A DNA stretch of 64,000 nt, taken from assembly GCA_016705065.1 (NCBI GenBank), contig JADIYY010000002.1, forward strand, positions 558,001 to 622,000. The letters run 5' to 3'. The notes below the pieces were generated by a model. That model made no database searches, was not told where the DNA came from, and was given only the letters and a program-made list of their open reading frames with translations. Positions within the stretch are counted from its first letter, which is position 1; the number at the start of each line of letters is the position of its first letter. This document shows positions 1 to 8,673 of the stretch, piece by piece. A program made the translations under genes and the position numbers. Origin of the DNA: Candidatus Aalborgiella aggregata (GTDB taxonomy: Bacteria; Pseudomonadota; Gammaproteobacteria; Burkholderiales; Burkholderiaceae_C).

Positions 1-547
1 TATTGGACCCGAGCACTGCATAGAACTGACCCAAGCAGCCAAGACCTACATTGATCAAAATAAAAGCATACACACTGTCATATTGGCCGCCAATTGGACA
101 CTTTATTTCCATGGGCATGAGTGGTTTGGGCATTCCAAGATAGACGCACAAGAATTTCAGCAAGCTTTTACCAATACGGTGCGTCATTACCAAAGTTTGG
201 GGAAACGAGTTATTGTGATACTGGCGCCACCCATTGGTGCCAACCCGCGCGCCTGTGTGGTGCGACCATTGCGCTTAAGTACAGAAAATAACTGCATTTT
301 GCAAATGCAGGATGTATTAAACAATTCGCGAAATTACAAAACACCATTTGTTGCGTGGCTCAATGCGTTGCATGTCGAGTTTTTTGACCCAGAGCGGTAT
401 TTGTGCAATGAAATGGCATGCAAAGTCACGGACGGACCTCGTATTTTGTACCTCGATCACGAACATTTCAGTGAATTTGGTGGGCCGTATCTGGCCAATC
501 AAGCCCAAAAAGATCTGCAATTGATTCTGAGCCCAAGCTTAAAGTAA
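1..547 (+). CDS. Acyltransferase C-terminal SGNH domain (partial, 5' end outside window)
   Basis: The reading frame is open from base 2, so this is the 3' part of a longer gene; the internal TTG at 83 is not a real start. The visible part (about 181 residues) resembles the C-terminal SGNH hydrolase-like domain of OafA/YrhL-type acyltransferases, with the late Asp-His block seen in the sequence YLDHEHFSEFGG. In that family the domain follows ten or so membrane helices and helps O-acetylate cell-surface sugars in the periplasm. The complete acyltransferase at 1456-3420 has the same architecture, so this is probably a paralogue in one surface-polysaccharide locus. Family assignment rests on the C-terminal motif and context; the diagnostic N-terminal membrane domain is not visible. 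Confidence 0.6.
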   Translation, partial: IGPEHCIELTQAAKTYIDQNKSIHTVILAANWTLYFHGHEWFGHSKIDAQEFQQAFTNTVRHYQSLGKRVIVILAPPIGANPRACVVRPLRLSTENNCILQMQDVLNNSRNYKTPFVAWLNALHVEFFDPERYLCNEMACKVTDGPRILYLDHEHFSEFGGPYLANQAQKDLQLILSPSLK

Positions 548-705
548 GTCTTTAACCAGTATAAAAAACACAAATAAACGTAAAGTTACAAAATAATTCA
601 GTCCTTTAGGGAATTTATCTGTCAAAATCTCAACCAAGCAGACTGTTGCAACTTAAAGAATCTGCACTAACTGGTTGTTGCAACACATTTTATAAAGGAA
701 ATACC

Positions 706-1329
706 ATGGCATGGCTAAATAAATTAAACGATGCATTCACTTGGCGACCGGCGTCAGCTCTGGCAGCAGTGGTGTTGGCTTCAGCAACCTTGGTTGGTTG
801 TAATGTTGGCAAGACAGATACAGTAACGACAGATGAAACTCCTGCTAGTACCGGTACTACAACTGGTACAACCACTGCTGGGGCAAGTGGCTACAAAGGT
901 GGCTGCTTCGGCAGATTTGAGGGCGGTTACAACATGCCCGAACATGAACAACGTATTGCACAGCGTAATCAGTCACTCAAAGACCGTGGCATTCAAGTGA
1001 CTGGCAATGATGATATCGACAATGCCAACGCGGGTGGTGGCCCACCAGACGGTGGTATTTGGATGGCTGGCAGCATGTGGTTTGAAACTGACGCAAATTG
1101 CCGTATCACCGCAGGTAAAACTTTTATCTTCTTTGCTTACGAATACGATATTGGCGGAACAGTCAACAAAGACGGAACCTTTGATTTGGTATGGTACGGG
1201 CAAGGTTCTCAAGGCCAGTTAGAAGGACGTATTGAAGCCAATGGAACACTCACAGGACTGTTCCACCACCCTGCCCCTGATACTTATGTGACAGGCGTTC
1301 TTTGGGGTACTTTTACAGCTAGTAAATAA
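706..1329 (+). CDS. Putative lipoprotein of unknown function
   Basis: The predicted product has 207 residues, starting at the ATG preceded by AAAGGA at 694-699; the frame is also open upstream from 646, but without a ribosome-binding site. Residues 15-32 form a hydrophobic stretch ending in the lipobox LVGC, with Cys32 as the lipidation site. A Thr/Gly-rich linker (about residues 37-60) leads to a globular C-terminal region ending in a TGVLWGTFTASK strand. I do not recognise a named family. The repeated G-x-[FL] strand pattern near the end (LEGRIEANGTLTG) suggests a small beta-barrel or beta-sandwich. It is likely an outer-membrane or periplasm-facing lipoprotein. It sits between two polysaccharide acyltransferase genes and is followed by a strong terminator, so it is probably transcribed alone or with the upstream gene. 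Confidence 0.7.
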   Translation: MAWLNKLNDAFTWRPASALAAVVLASATLVGCNVGKTDTVTTDETPASTGTTTGTTTAGASGYKGGCFGRFEGGYNMPEHEQRIAQRNQSLKDRGIQVTGNDDIDNANAGGGPPDGGIWMAGSMWFETDANCRITAGKTFIFFAYEYDIGGTVNKDGTFDLVWYGQGSQGQLEGRIEANGTLTGLFHHPAPDTYVTGVLWGTFTASK

Positions 1330-1376
1330 TACCGAAGTCAAAATACAGTAGCGTACTTTTAGTACGTATACTTCGA

Positions 1377-1426
1377 AAGGTCTGAACAACTCGCTTGCGT
1401 GAGTTATTCAGGCCTTTATTCTTTTT
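1377..1426 (+). terminator. Rho-independent terminator after the lipoprotein gene
   Basis: An inverted repeat pairs AAGGTCTGAA with TTCAGGCCTT, with an inner AACTCGC/GTGAGTT stem, and is followed by a T-rich tail (TATTCTTTTT). It lies about 50 bp after the lipoprotein stop and just before the acyltransferase gene, so it probably separates the two transcripts. Confidence 0.75.
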
Positions 1427-1455
1427 AGAACACCCTTATTCGTCGCACTATCATC

Positions 1456-3420
1456 ATGCAGCACCCCAGCTACCGCCCCGACATAGATGGCCTGCGCGCC
1501 ATCGCGGTCTTATTGGTTGTGGTGCACCATGCATTCCCCAAGCTCTTGCCCAGTGGTTTTATTGGGGTGGATTTGTTTTTTGTGATTTCAGGGTTTCTGA
1601 TCACGACCATCATCTTTCAGAACCTTGAACGCGGCAGCTTCAGTTTTTTAGATTTCTACACCCGCCGCATCAAACGCATCTTCCCGGCTTTGGCGCTGGT
1701 GTTGTTGGCTTGCTTGGTTTACGGCTGGTTCACGCTGTTGCCTGCTGATTACAAGCTTTTGGGCAAGCACACGGTAGCGGGTGCAGCCTTTGTGTCAAAT
1801 TTCGCGTTTTGGAACGAATCGGGCTACTTCAATGGCGACTCCAAACTCAAACCATTGTTGCATTTATGGTCTTTGGGGATTGAAGAGCAGTACTACATTG
1901 TGTGGCCTTTGATTGCTTGGTTCGCTTGGAAGAAACAAGTCAATTTGCTCAAAGTGTGTTTGGTTCTTCTCATTGCGTCATTGCTGGCCAATATCGTCAC
2001 CGTTAAATACAACGCGGTGGCGGCCTTTTTCTCGCCAGCAACACGGTTTTGGGAGCTGTTGGTGGGCTCGGTGTTGGCGTATGTGGCTTTGCACCGTCCG
2101 GCAAGCCAACCCAGTGAGAAACAGGATGTTCGCAACAATCAAGCAGCTTGGGCGGGTTTGCTCTTGTTGCTGATTGGCATGGTCTTCATCAAGCCGGAGC
2201 GACGTTTTCCGGGCTTTTGGGCATTGTTACCAACTTTAGCGGCTTACCTCATTATTTATGCAGGTCCGCAAGCTTGGTTCAATCGCAAGGTGTTGTCCAA
2301 CAAGTTGCTGGTGTGGTTTGGCTTGATCAGCTTCCCGCTTTACCTGTGGCATTGGCCTTTGTTGGTGTTTGCCAAGTTAAGCGCTAATCAATCGCCAAGC
2401 ACAGAGTTGATCTTATCAGCTGTTGCTTTGAGCATTGTCTTGGCTTGGTTGACCTACCGTTTTGTTGAGCGCCCAATTCGATTTGGCAGTCAAACTCGAA
2501 ATATCCCAATCGTTTTATGCATTGCACTACTCGCACTTGCAGGTGCGGGCCGTTATATATACAAAAATAGCGGTTTTGAATCTAGGTTTCCCTCCTTCAT
2601 CAGAGCCATTCTTCACAATCAACCTAAATTGGCTGAAGGTTGGCGCAGTAATGAGTGCATCTTGGAGCAAGGTATTCCATCCTCGAATTTCTCCAGCAGT
2701 TGTGTGGACAAAGACAAACGCCCACTTGTTTTCTTATGGGGTGATTCGCACGCGGCTGCCCTGTATCCAGGACTCAAACATTTACAAGACACCGGACTGT
2801 ACAAGTTTGGCGTAGCGCAGCGCAACGGTGCTGTTTGTCCGCCCATATTGGGAGACAAACGACCATGGTGTAATGAAATCAACAACGATTCTTTTCGCCT
2901 AATTAAAGAACTGAAACCCGAGATTGCTATGCTGTATGCATACTGGCCGCATGGCATGGATGGCAAGGGTAACTTTGGTGGCTTGTATGATTTATCCAAA
3001 TTCAACGACACGGTTATGGAGTTGAAAAAGGCAGGCGTACAAAAAATTATTGTGATGGGACCATCGCCTTATTGGAAAAATTCATTGCCACATAACATTG
3101 TGGAAACATGGAAAAAAGGGAATCCATTGAACAAACCTCCCCTTCGCATGGGTGAAGGCGAATTTGGTCTGATTGACAATTTGCAGATTTATGAAAAACG
3201 CATGCGCGATCTAGCGAAACAAATGGGCGTTGATTACATCTCAGGTCTTGATTATTTATGCAACGCTGATGGGTGCCTAACCCGAGACAGCGAGGATGGC
3301 GTTAAAGTGGCGTCTGTCGACTATGGACACCTCACAGTTGATGCCTCTCAAACTTATCTTAAAATGATCGCTCCGTTGATATTTACCATACCTACAAACA
3401 TACCAATAGAAAAACAATAA
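1456..3420 (+). CDS. OafA/YrhL-type acyltransferase with C-terminal SGNH domain
   Basis: This 654-residue protein has an N-terminal acyltransferase-3 domain: RPDIDGLRAIAV at residues 7-18, the conserved HH at 24-25 and FFVISGFLIT near residue 45. About ten hydrophobic helices reach to roughly residue 370. A C-terminal SGNH domain follows, with WGDSHAA near residue 429 carrying the Ser nucleophile and a DYGHLT block near residue 625 carrying the Asp/His pair. The family transfers acyl groups, usually acetyl, onto O-antigen, exopolysaccharide or peptidoglycan sugars across the inner membrane. The length is typical of the fused form. The next gene encodes a free-standing SGNH lipoprotein 7 bp downstream, so the two are probably cotranscribed. 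The acceptor sugar cannot be deduced. Confidence 0.92.
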   Translation: MQHPSYRPDIDGLRAIAVLLVVVHHAFPKLLPSGFIGVDLFFVISGFLITTIIFQNLERGSFSFLDFYTRRIKRIFPALALVLLACLVYGWFTLLPADYKLLGKHTVAGAAFVSNFAFWNESGYFNGDSKLKPLLHLWSLGIEEQYYIVWPLIAWFAWKKQVNLLKVCLVLLIASLLANIVTVKYNAVAAFFSPATRFWELLVGSVLAYVALHRPASQPSEKQDVRNNQAAWAGLLLLLIGMVFIKPERRFPGFWALLPTLAAYLIIYAGPQAWFNRKVLSNKLLVWFGLISFPLYLWHWPLLVFAKLSANQSPSTELILSAVALSIVLAWLTYRFVERPIRFGSQTRNIPIVLCIALLALAGAGRYIYKNSGFESRFPSFIRAILHNQPKLAEGWRSNECILEQGIPSSNFSSSCVDKDKRPLVFLWGDSHAAALYPGLKHLQDTGLYKFGVAQRNGAVCPPILGDKRPWCNEINNDSFRLIKELKPEIAMLYAYWPHGMDGKGNFGGLYDLSKFNDTVMELKKAGVQKIIVMGPSPYWKNSLPHNIVETWKKGNPLNKPPLRMGEGEFGLIDNLQIYEKRMRDLAKQMGVDYISGLDYLCNADGCLTRDSEDGVKVASVDYGHLTVDASQTYLKMIAPLIFTIPTNIPIEKQ

Positions 3421-3427
3421 AACCATC

Positions 3428-4138
3428 ATGCGTACTTCTTCTATTTTTTTGAACCTTTGCAAATCATTATTTGTCGTCACACTAACTGTTCTTCTAATTG
3501 CTTGCGGCGGTGGTAGCGGTGAACCTGAAGTTGTTAAACCCAAAAAACCTGCCGTCATCATGGTTTTTGGCGATTCCACATCACAAGGCTATGGTGTTGA
3601 ACTATTTGGCGAATATTATGAAAACATCCCTCCCGGAAAAATGTATGCTGACTTGCTGCGCAACAAATTAAAAAGTGAAGGCATGGACGAGTTTGCACCC
3701 ATCACAGTCATCAACGAAAGTCTGGGTTCAGAATTCGCTTTTGAAGGTTTGAAACGTTTACCATTTCTCATGGCATACCACAGGCCCACTCATGTCATCT
3801 TGGCACATGGCACCAATGATGCCAGAGCGGGATTTACCACGGTGTCCATCTCCAATACATTTGTATCTATGGTTGGCATAGTTCAAGGATATGGCGCCAA
3901 AGCATTATTAGCTGATGTGACACTAACCATCTTTGGCCGTGAATATGCAAACGAATATTCAACCATGATGGTCAATACGGCCAAAGCAACAGGTGCAACC
4001 TATGTGCCCATTTTGCTAGGCACTTTGTTCAATCCCATTTACACACTGAATGATGGTTATGGTTATCACCAAAATGAATTGGCACAACCCATCATGATGC
4101 AAAATGTTTGGGATAAGCTGATTCCATTGCTTGAATAA
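3428..4138 (+). CDS. SGNH/GDSL-family lipoprotein hydrolase
   Basis: The 236-residue product begins with a signal sequence ending in lipobox LIAC (Cys26), then a Gly/Ser/Pro linker. The block I motif FGDSTSQGYG puts the nucleophile at Ser50, and HGTNDA near residue 125 is the block III Asn motif. A C-terminal block V Asp/His pair is less clear; GYGYHQNE lies near the end. SGNH hydrolases remove acyl groups from lipids or carbohydrates. Coming straight after an acyltransferase of the same locus, it may edit or deacylate the same surface glycan (inference). The gap to the preceding stop is only 7 bp, indicating one operon. It is anchored in the membrane with its catalytic domain in the periplasm. 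Confidence 0.85.
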   Translation: MRTSSIFLNLCKSLFVVTLTVLLIACGGGSGEPEVVKPKKPAVIMVFGDSTSQGYGVELFGEYYENIPPGKMYADLLRNKLKSEGMDEFAPITVINESLGSEFAFEGLKRLPFLMAYHRPTHVILAHGTNDARAGFTTVSISNTFVSMVGIVQGYGAKALLADVTLTIFGREYANEYSTMMVNTAKATGATYVPILLGTLFNPIYTLNDGYGYHQNELAQPIMMQNVWDKLIPLLE

Positions 4139-4209
4139 CTAATAGGGTAAAAATCCTTTGCAAAGAAGTATGCAAAGTACTTCTTGGGGAATAAAAAGCT
4201 TCTTCCTGA

Positions 4210-6627
4210 ATGATCACCACCCCGATTACAAAGATTTTTAAAACTGAATGGCGAGTGTGCTTATTCCTCGCTATTTTGTCGTTCGTTGGTGCCAGTCTTC
4301 TTATAAGTGGATGGCCAAAAGGACTTTTACCTGAAACTAAAACCCCCTTTATTTACGAAGGTGATGGATTTGCATATTTATGGAACATTCAGCGTGTCAT
4401 CGAAGGTTCTTGGTATTTTGAGAATGCCCGTTCGGGGTTTCCATTTGGCTCCAACCATCTTGACTACCCCACCGCTGACACTGGAAGCTATTTGGTTCTA
4501 AAGCTTTTAGGACTCTCAACTCATTCCGCTTTCGCTGCAACAAACCTCTATTTCTTACTTGGATTCTCTGTCTGCGCGGTGGCGACTTATCTGGTTGCAC
4601 GATCTCTTGATGTGACACGTTACTTTGCGATATCTTGCGCTGTACTTTATGCCTTTACCTCCTTCCATTTCGGTCGCATCGGACATCTTTTCTTTACTTG
4701 GTATTTCGTTGCACCACTGTTTTTCTATTTGGGTTTTAGATTAATTTCTGGACAGACAGTTTTTACCAACCCACAGGTATCACAGTTTACGAAACTCGTC
4801 CATGTGTTGGCTATCTTCGTTTTGGCTTCGTTTGGTATTTACTACGATTTGTTCGCAGGTATCGTTCTCGTTTTGAGCATCATCATTGCAGTGGCATTTC
4901 ATCGGTCATGGCGCATTTTCAGTGAAGGAATTTTGACATTAAGTTTTGTCTTTATTGGGTTGATTTTGAACGTTTTACCCAGCCTGATATACATTGCACA
5001 GAATGGCGAGAGCCGCGAAGGCATCAACCGGTACGCACAGGAATCTGAGTTGTATGCCTTGAAAATTACACAACTTCTTTTGCCGCGCGGCGATCATCGG
5101 ATTGACGCATTTGCAGATTTTGCCAGTCGGTATAACAATCATTTTCCTCTCATCACTGAAAACATCAGCGCCAGTTTGGGGGCAATGGGTTCTATCGGAT
5201 TCTTATTGTTGATATCTGTCGTCTTAATTTCACCAATCATTAAGGTGCATGGAATCCCCAAAGATTCAATAACAAAGCACTCAACCAAAGTTTGGGTACT
5301 TCAAATATTGGCAGTGTTGTTGGTTGGTTTGGTATTGATGGGTACTGTGGGCGGTGGTTCAAGCATATTTGCCATGACCATTTCCAGTTCGTTCAGAGGA
5401 TGGAATCGCGTCAGTATTTTTATTGCGTTCTTAGCACTGCTGGCATTGGTGATAGCGTTTCAGTCACTATACAGTTTGTGGCTGAAAGAGGGAAAGTATT
5501 CAAAAATAACAGGGATTTTTATTGCATTGATCATTACTTGGTTAGGCTTATATGACCAAACAGTTCGCCCTTGTCACAAGTGTCTTGAAGCTAATACAGC
5601 AGCCATCGAGAACGACAGCGCATTTTTTAAAAGGCTTGAATCTTCCCTGCCCAAGCAAGCAGCCGTATACCAATTGCCGTATATGACTTACTCTGACAAT
5701 GGTCTTGTGAACTACATGGGTTCTTATGACCAAGCTCGTGGTCACTTACATACCATTGATATGCGATGGAGTTTTGGTGGTGTACGTGGTCGTACCGGAG
5801 ATTGGTTTTACCGAAAACTTGCTACCTTACCGATAGAGCAACAATTGCTGGTTGCTCAGAGTATGGGATTCTCTGGTCTTTACATCGACAAACGTGGATT
5901 TTTGCAACAAGAATATGACGAGCGATGCCTCCCATTTTCAAAAACCAAAGAGGAACGCTTAAAAAATAATTGCATGCTATTTAACGAAGTTGAACAGGAT
6001 ATTGGTAACGCTTTGGGCTCACAAGCTATGCAACAAAGTTTGCTCAGCCATGACAAACAATTGGTGTTTTACCCTTTTCCAAAAGCATCACTTTTGAAAA
6101 ATTCTGGTTCACAGGAACCCCATGACACGAACGCCATTCTGTCAACAATTGGGTTCAAACTGGTCAATGGAATTCCCGTTCAAACTCAAGCTAAGTTTGA
6201 ACTGCCAATTGATTTGAGGAAAGAAAATAATGATTTCCCAGAATACGTGGGTGGTGTCACGGGACTATCGGGCATTACCATTACCAAAGGTGAAAAATTG
6301 GGTCGCTGGTCTGATGCGCATGCAGCCAAACACGTCACCATTTGGTTATCCAAACCTTTACCTGCATCATTTTCATTACAAATACGTGCTCAGGCAGCAG
6401 GTCTGAATGCCGGCAAACCTGTGAAGATTAAGATAGGAAAGCAAATCAAGGAATTAATCTTCTCCTCAGATTTCGAAACCAAATCGGTTGATTTCCAAAC
6501 CAATGAAGCCGTACATAAAATAGAAATAATTCCTGCTGATCCATTCAGCCCTGCAAGACGTTGGGGTGGAACCGACACCCGCATGCTGGCGATTCAGATT
6601 GAACAAATGTCCATCACACCAAAGTGA
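4210..6627 (+). CDS. Large multi-pass membrane protein, GT-C glycosyltransferase-like
   Basis: The 805-residue protein has about 10-12 hydrophobic helices in its first 450 residues and then a soluble C-terminal half. After the first helix, the loop with EGDGFAYLWNIQ near residue 50 has an acidic motif placed like the catalytic loop of GT-C glycosyltransferases that use polyprenyl-phosphate sugars. The C-terminal part contains a cysteine pair (CHKC, near residue 455) and a late beta-rich region. I cannot name the exact family. Position in the cluster (after two acylation genes, before GtrA and a GT2 enzyme) supports a role in adding or exporting surface sugars. The gene is 71 bp from the previous one, so it may belong to the same transcript. 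Confidence 0.6.
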   Translation: MITTPITKIFKTEWRVCLFLAILSFVGASLLISGWPKGLLPETKTPFIYEGDGFAYLWNIQRVIEGSWYFENARSGFPFGSNHLDYPTADTGSYLVLKLLGLSTHSAFAATNLYFLLGFSVCAVATYLVARSLDVTRYFAISCAVLYAFTSFHFGRIGHLFFTWYFVAPLFFYLGFRLISGQTVFTNPQVSQFTKLVHVLAIFVLASFGIYYDLFAGIVLVLSIIIAVAFHRSWRIFSEGILTLSFVFIGLILNVLPSLIYIAQNGESREGINRYAQESELYALKITQLLLPRGDHRIDAFADFASRYNNHFPLITENISASLGAMGSIGFLLLISVVLISPIIKVHGIPKDSITKHSTKVWVLQILAVLLVGLVLMGTVGGGSSIFAMTISSSFRGWNRVSIFIAFLALLALVIAFQSLYSLWLKEGKYSKITGIFIALIITWLGLYDQTVRPCHKCLEANTAAIENDSAFFKRLESSLPKQAAVYQLPYMTYSDNGLVNYMGSYDQARGHLHTIDMRWSFGGVRGRTGDWFYRKLATLPIEQQLLVAQSMGFSGLYIDKRGFLQQEYDERCLPFSKTKEERLKNNCMLFNEVEQDIGNALGSQAMQQSLLSHDKQLVFYPFPKASLLKNSGSQEPHDTNAILSTIGFKLVNGIPVQTQAKFELPIDLRKENNDFPEYVGGVTGLSGITITKGEKLGRWSDAHAAKHVTIWLSKPLPASFSLQIRAQAAGLNAGKPVKIKIGKQIKELIFSSDFETKSVDFQTNEAVHKIEIIPADPFSPARRWGGTDTRMLAIQIEQMSITPK

Positions 6628-6652
6628 TTCCAACTGCTATTCAGAAGTGCTT

Positions 6653-7030
6653 TTATTGCTTAAATGAAAATCTTTTCAATAAGACATAAGCCAACATTGT
6701 CGTCACTGGTAGCAAAATGACAGGCGCCCAATAATCACCCGTCACATCACGCACCAACGCAATCAATAAAATATTTCCTAGATATATCGTGGTCCAAATC
6801 AGCACATAACGGACAAAACTGCCCTCACTCTTGAACACCAAAGCCCCGTGTGCTTTAAAGCCAACCAAGATTCCCACCCCTACTGACAAGGCCGATGCGG
6901 CTTGATAAGGTAGTTGTAACCAGCCCAAACCCAAGTAATAGACTGCCAAACTCAGCAAGGTATTCAAACCACCGACAACCACATATCGAAAAAACTGCCA
7001 AAAATTCATGGCCTTAAGTTTTTCAATCAT
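6653..7030 (-). CDS. GtrA-family membrane protein
   Basis: The 125-residue protein has four predicted membrane helices and the GtrA signature FFRYVVVGGLNTLLS near its N-terminus. GtrA-like proteins are thought to flip or help flip undecaprenyl-phosphate-linked sugars for O-antigen or teichoic acid modification. Its start codon overlaps the end of the upstream glycosyltransferase gene by 8 bp, so the two are translationally coupled and probably work together: GT2 charges the lipid carrier and GtrA moves it. The length is normal for the family. Confidence 0.9.
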   Translation of the reverse strand: MIEKLKAMNFWQFFRYVVVGGLNTLLSLAVYYLGLGWLQLPYQAASALSVGVGILVGFKAHGALVFKSEGSFVRYVLIWTTIYLGNILLIALVRDVTGDYWAPVILLPVTTMLAYVLLKRFSFKQ

Positions 7031-7853
7031 GTTTTGCCGTCTTCATGCGCTGGTTCAGCATTTGATAGAACAGCCATTTGCCTAACCGAACTTTGTATGA
7101 ATTGAATCGTTGCATGAGCTTTTCAAAAACGCTTAAAGAGATGCCATGGTTGGCTGCCACGATATTCATCTCATCGATCAAGGTGTCGTACTGACGCAAG
7201 GTATTGTTGGTTTGATGGAAGCGGATGGCATAGGCTGGATTTTGTAAAACATGGACATGACCTTCACCTCCAATCCCAACAAAAAAATTGACATCTGAAG
7301 CTTGGTGCAGGCGTTGATCAAGCTCTAGATGCTGCCCTAGTGCTGTACGAGATAAAACGGCAATACCGTATAAGTTACGACAACGCACAATACTGGCTTT
7401 GGCAATTTCTCGCGCCAATATTTTACCTGCGAAGCCAACCTGAGACACGCCAAAACTGTTGATATAGTTTGAACGTTGATCCAACCACCGAACAGGTGCA
7501 TTCACCATTGCCAATGAACCATCTGCTTCAAGGATAGAACGTGCTTCTTCAAATGCATCGGAACGTACATAGATGTCATCATGGCTCAAATAAGCAAAGT
7601 ACTTGGTGTCACACAAACCAAGGGCTTTGTGAAAATTACCGTGTACACCCAAGTTCTTCTCATTCAATATGTACTTAAAACGTGGGTCAGCTAGGTATGG
7701 TTTGCAAATTTCCACCGTATTGTCAGTTGAGCAGTTGTCTACAATTAAGAATTTCCAATTTTGATAGGTCTGTTTTAAAACCGATTCAATCGCTTGGGTG
7801 ATGTAGTTTGCACCGTTGTAAACGGGCAAAAATATGGTGATATCTGCTTGCAT
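7023..7853 (-). CDS. Family 2 glycosyltransferase
   Basis: The 276-residue protein opens with TIFLPVYNGANYITQAIESV, the usual GT-A fold nucleotide-binding start. DNCSTDNTVEIC follows near residue 40, and SHDDIY near residue 90 provides the metal-binding DxD-like site. No membrane helices are evident, so it is probably a peripheral cytoplasmic-face enzyme using a nucleotide sugar. It is the first gene of a two-gene minus-strand unit with the GtrA protein. Donor and acceptor cannot be read from the sequence. Confidence 0.9.
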   Translation of the reverse strand: MQADITIFLPVYNGANYITQAIESVLKQTYQNWKFLIVDNCSTDNTVEICKPYLADPRFKYILNEKNLGVHGNFHKALGLCDTKYFAYLSHDDIYVRSDAFEEARSILEADGSLAMVNAPVRWLDQRSNYINSFGVSQVGFAGKILAREIAKASIVRCRNLYGIAVLSRTALGQHLELDQRLHQASDVNFFVGIGGEGHVHVLQNPAYAIRFHQTNNTLRQYDTLIDEMNIVAANHGISLSVFEKLMQRFNSYKVRLGKWLFYQMLNQRMKTAKHD

Positions 7854-7937
7854 AATCTGATTTTATGAATCGCAAGAGAATATCACAGCCCAGCACACCC
7901 ATTTTGGGCTAAAGTCTCAACTTTCGAAAGCGTCCGC

Positions 7938-8642
7938 ATGATCCAGCCTTCAAAACCCTTTCTCAATCAGCGTGTACTGGTTACCGGTGCTTCCAGCGGC
8001 ATTGGTTTCGCTGTAGCACAGGCATTGGCACTGGCAGGCGCTCACATCCATGCCGTAGCGCGCCATTGGAAACAAGCTCCGCCTGCATGGCACACCCATT
8101 GCGCCGATCTGTCGGTTGAGAGTGATGTCAAACGCCTGGCACAAGAGCTACAACAAGATGCCAACCCGTTGGATGTTGTCGTCCACAGTGCGGGCGCTTT
8201 TGCCGTTGGTTCAGTGGTTGATTTTGATATCCACGAACTCGACAAGCTTTACGCCATCAATGTGCGTGCACCGTTTTTATTGACACAATTACTTTTGCCA
8301 CAACTCATTCAAAGCAAAGGGCAAGTTGTCTTTATCAATTCATCTGCAGGAATTGCATCAAAACAAGATTTGTCCGGATACTCTTCTACCAAGTTTGCTC
8401 TCAAATCAATAGCAGATGCTTTACGCTTGGAAGTCAATGAACATGGTGTGCGGGTCATGAGTGTGTACCCGGGGAAAACGGCATCGCCCATGCAAGAACA
8501 GGTACACAAACTTTTAGGACAAGATTACCAAGCCAACAAACTGATGCAAGCTGAAGATGTGGCACAAGCAGTACTTGCTGCACTGGTATTGCCTCAAACC
8601 GCCGAAATGACAGATTTGCATATTCGTCCGATGCAAAAATGA
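7938..8642 (+). CDS. Short-chain dehydrogenase/reductase
   Basis: The 234-residue protein is a classical SDR. The NAD(P)-binding motif TGASSGIG lies near residue 18, NSSAG in the middle carries the catalytic Ser, and YSSTK is the YxxxK active site. The length is typical of classical SDRs. It is divergent from the GT2 gene and 31 bp upstream of the DUF4910 gene, so those two may form a small operon. The substrate is unknown; genes of this class in polysaccharide regions sometimes modify sugar precursors, but that is inference. Confidence 0.9.
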   Translation: MIQPSKPFLNQRVLVTGASSGIGFAVAQALALAGAHIHAVARHWKQAPPAWHTHCADLSVESDVKRLAQELQQDANPLDVVVHSAGAFAVGSVVDFDIHELDKLYAINVRAPFLLTQLLLPQLIQSKGQVVFINSSAGIASKQDLSGYSSTKFALKSIADALRLEVNEHGVRVMSVYPGKTASPMQEQVHKLLGQDYQANKLMQAEDVAQAVLAALVLPQTAEMTDLHIRPMQK

Positions 8643-8673
8643 TCAACCAATGGCAAGATAATCTAACACCAAG

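Noticed and set aside
4163..4185. AAGAAGTA...TACTTCTT hairpin between the SGNH lipoprotein and the GT-C-like gene
   Set aside because: It forms an 8-bp stem but has no T-tract on either side, so I did not call it a terminator.
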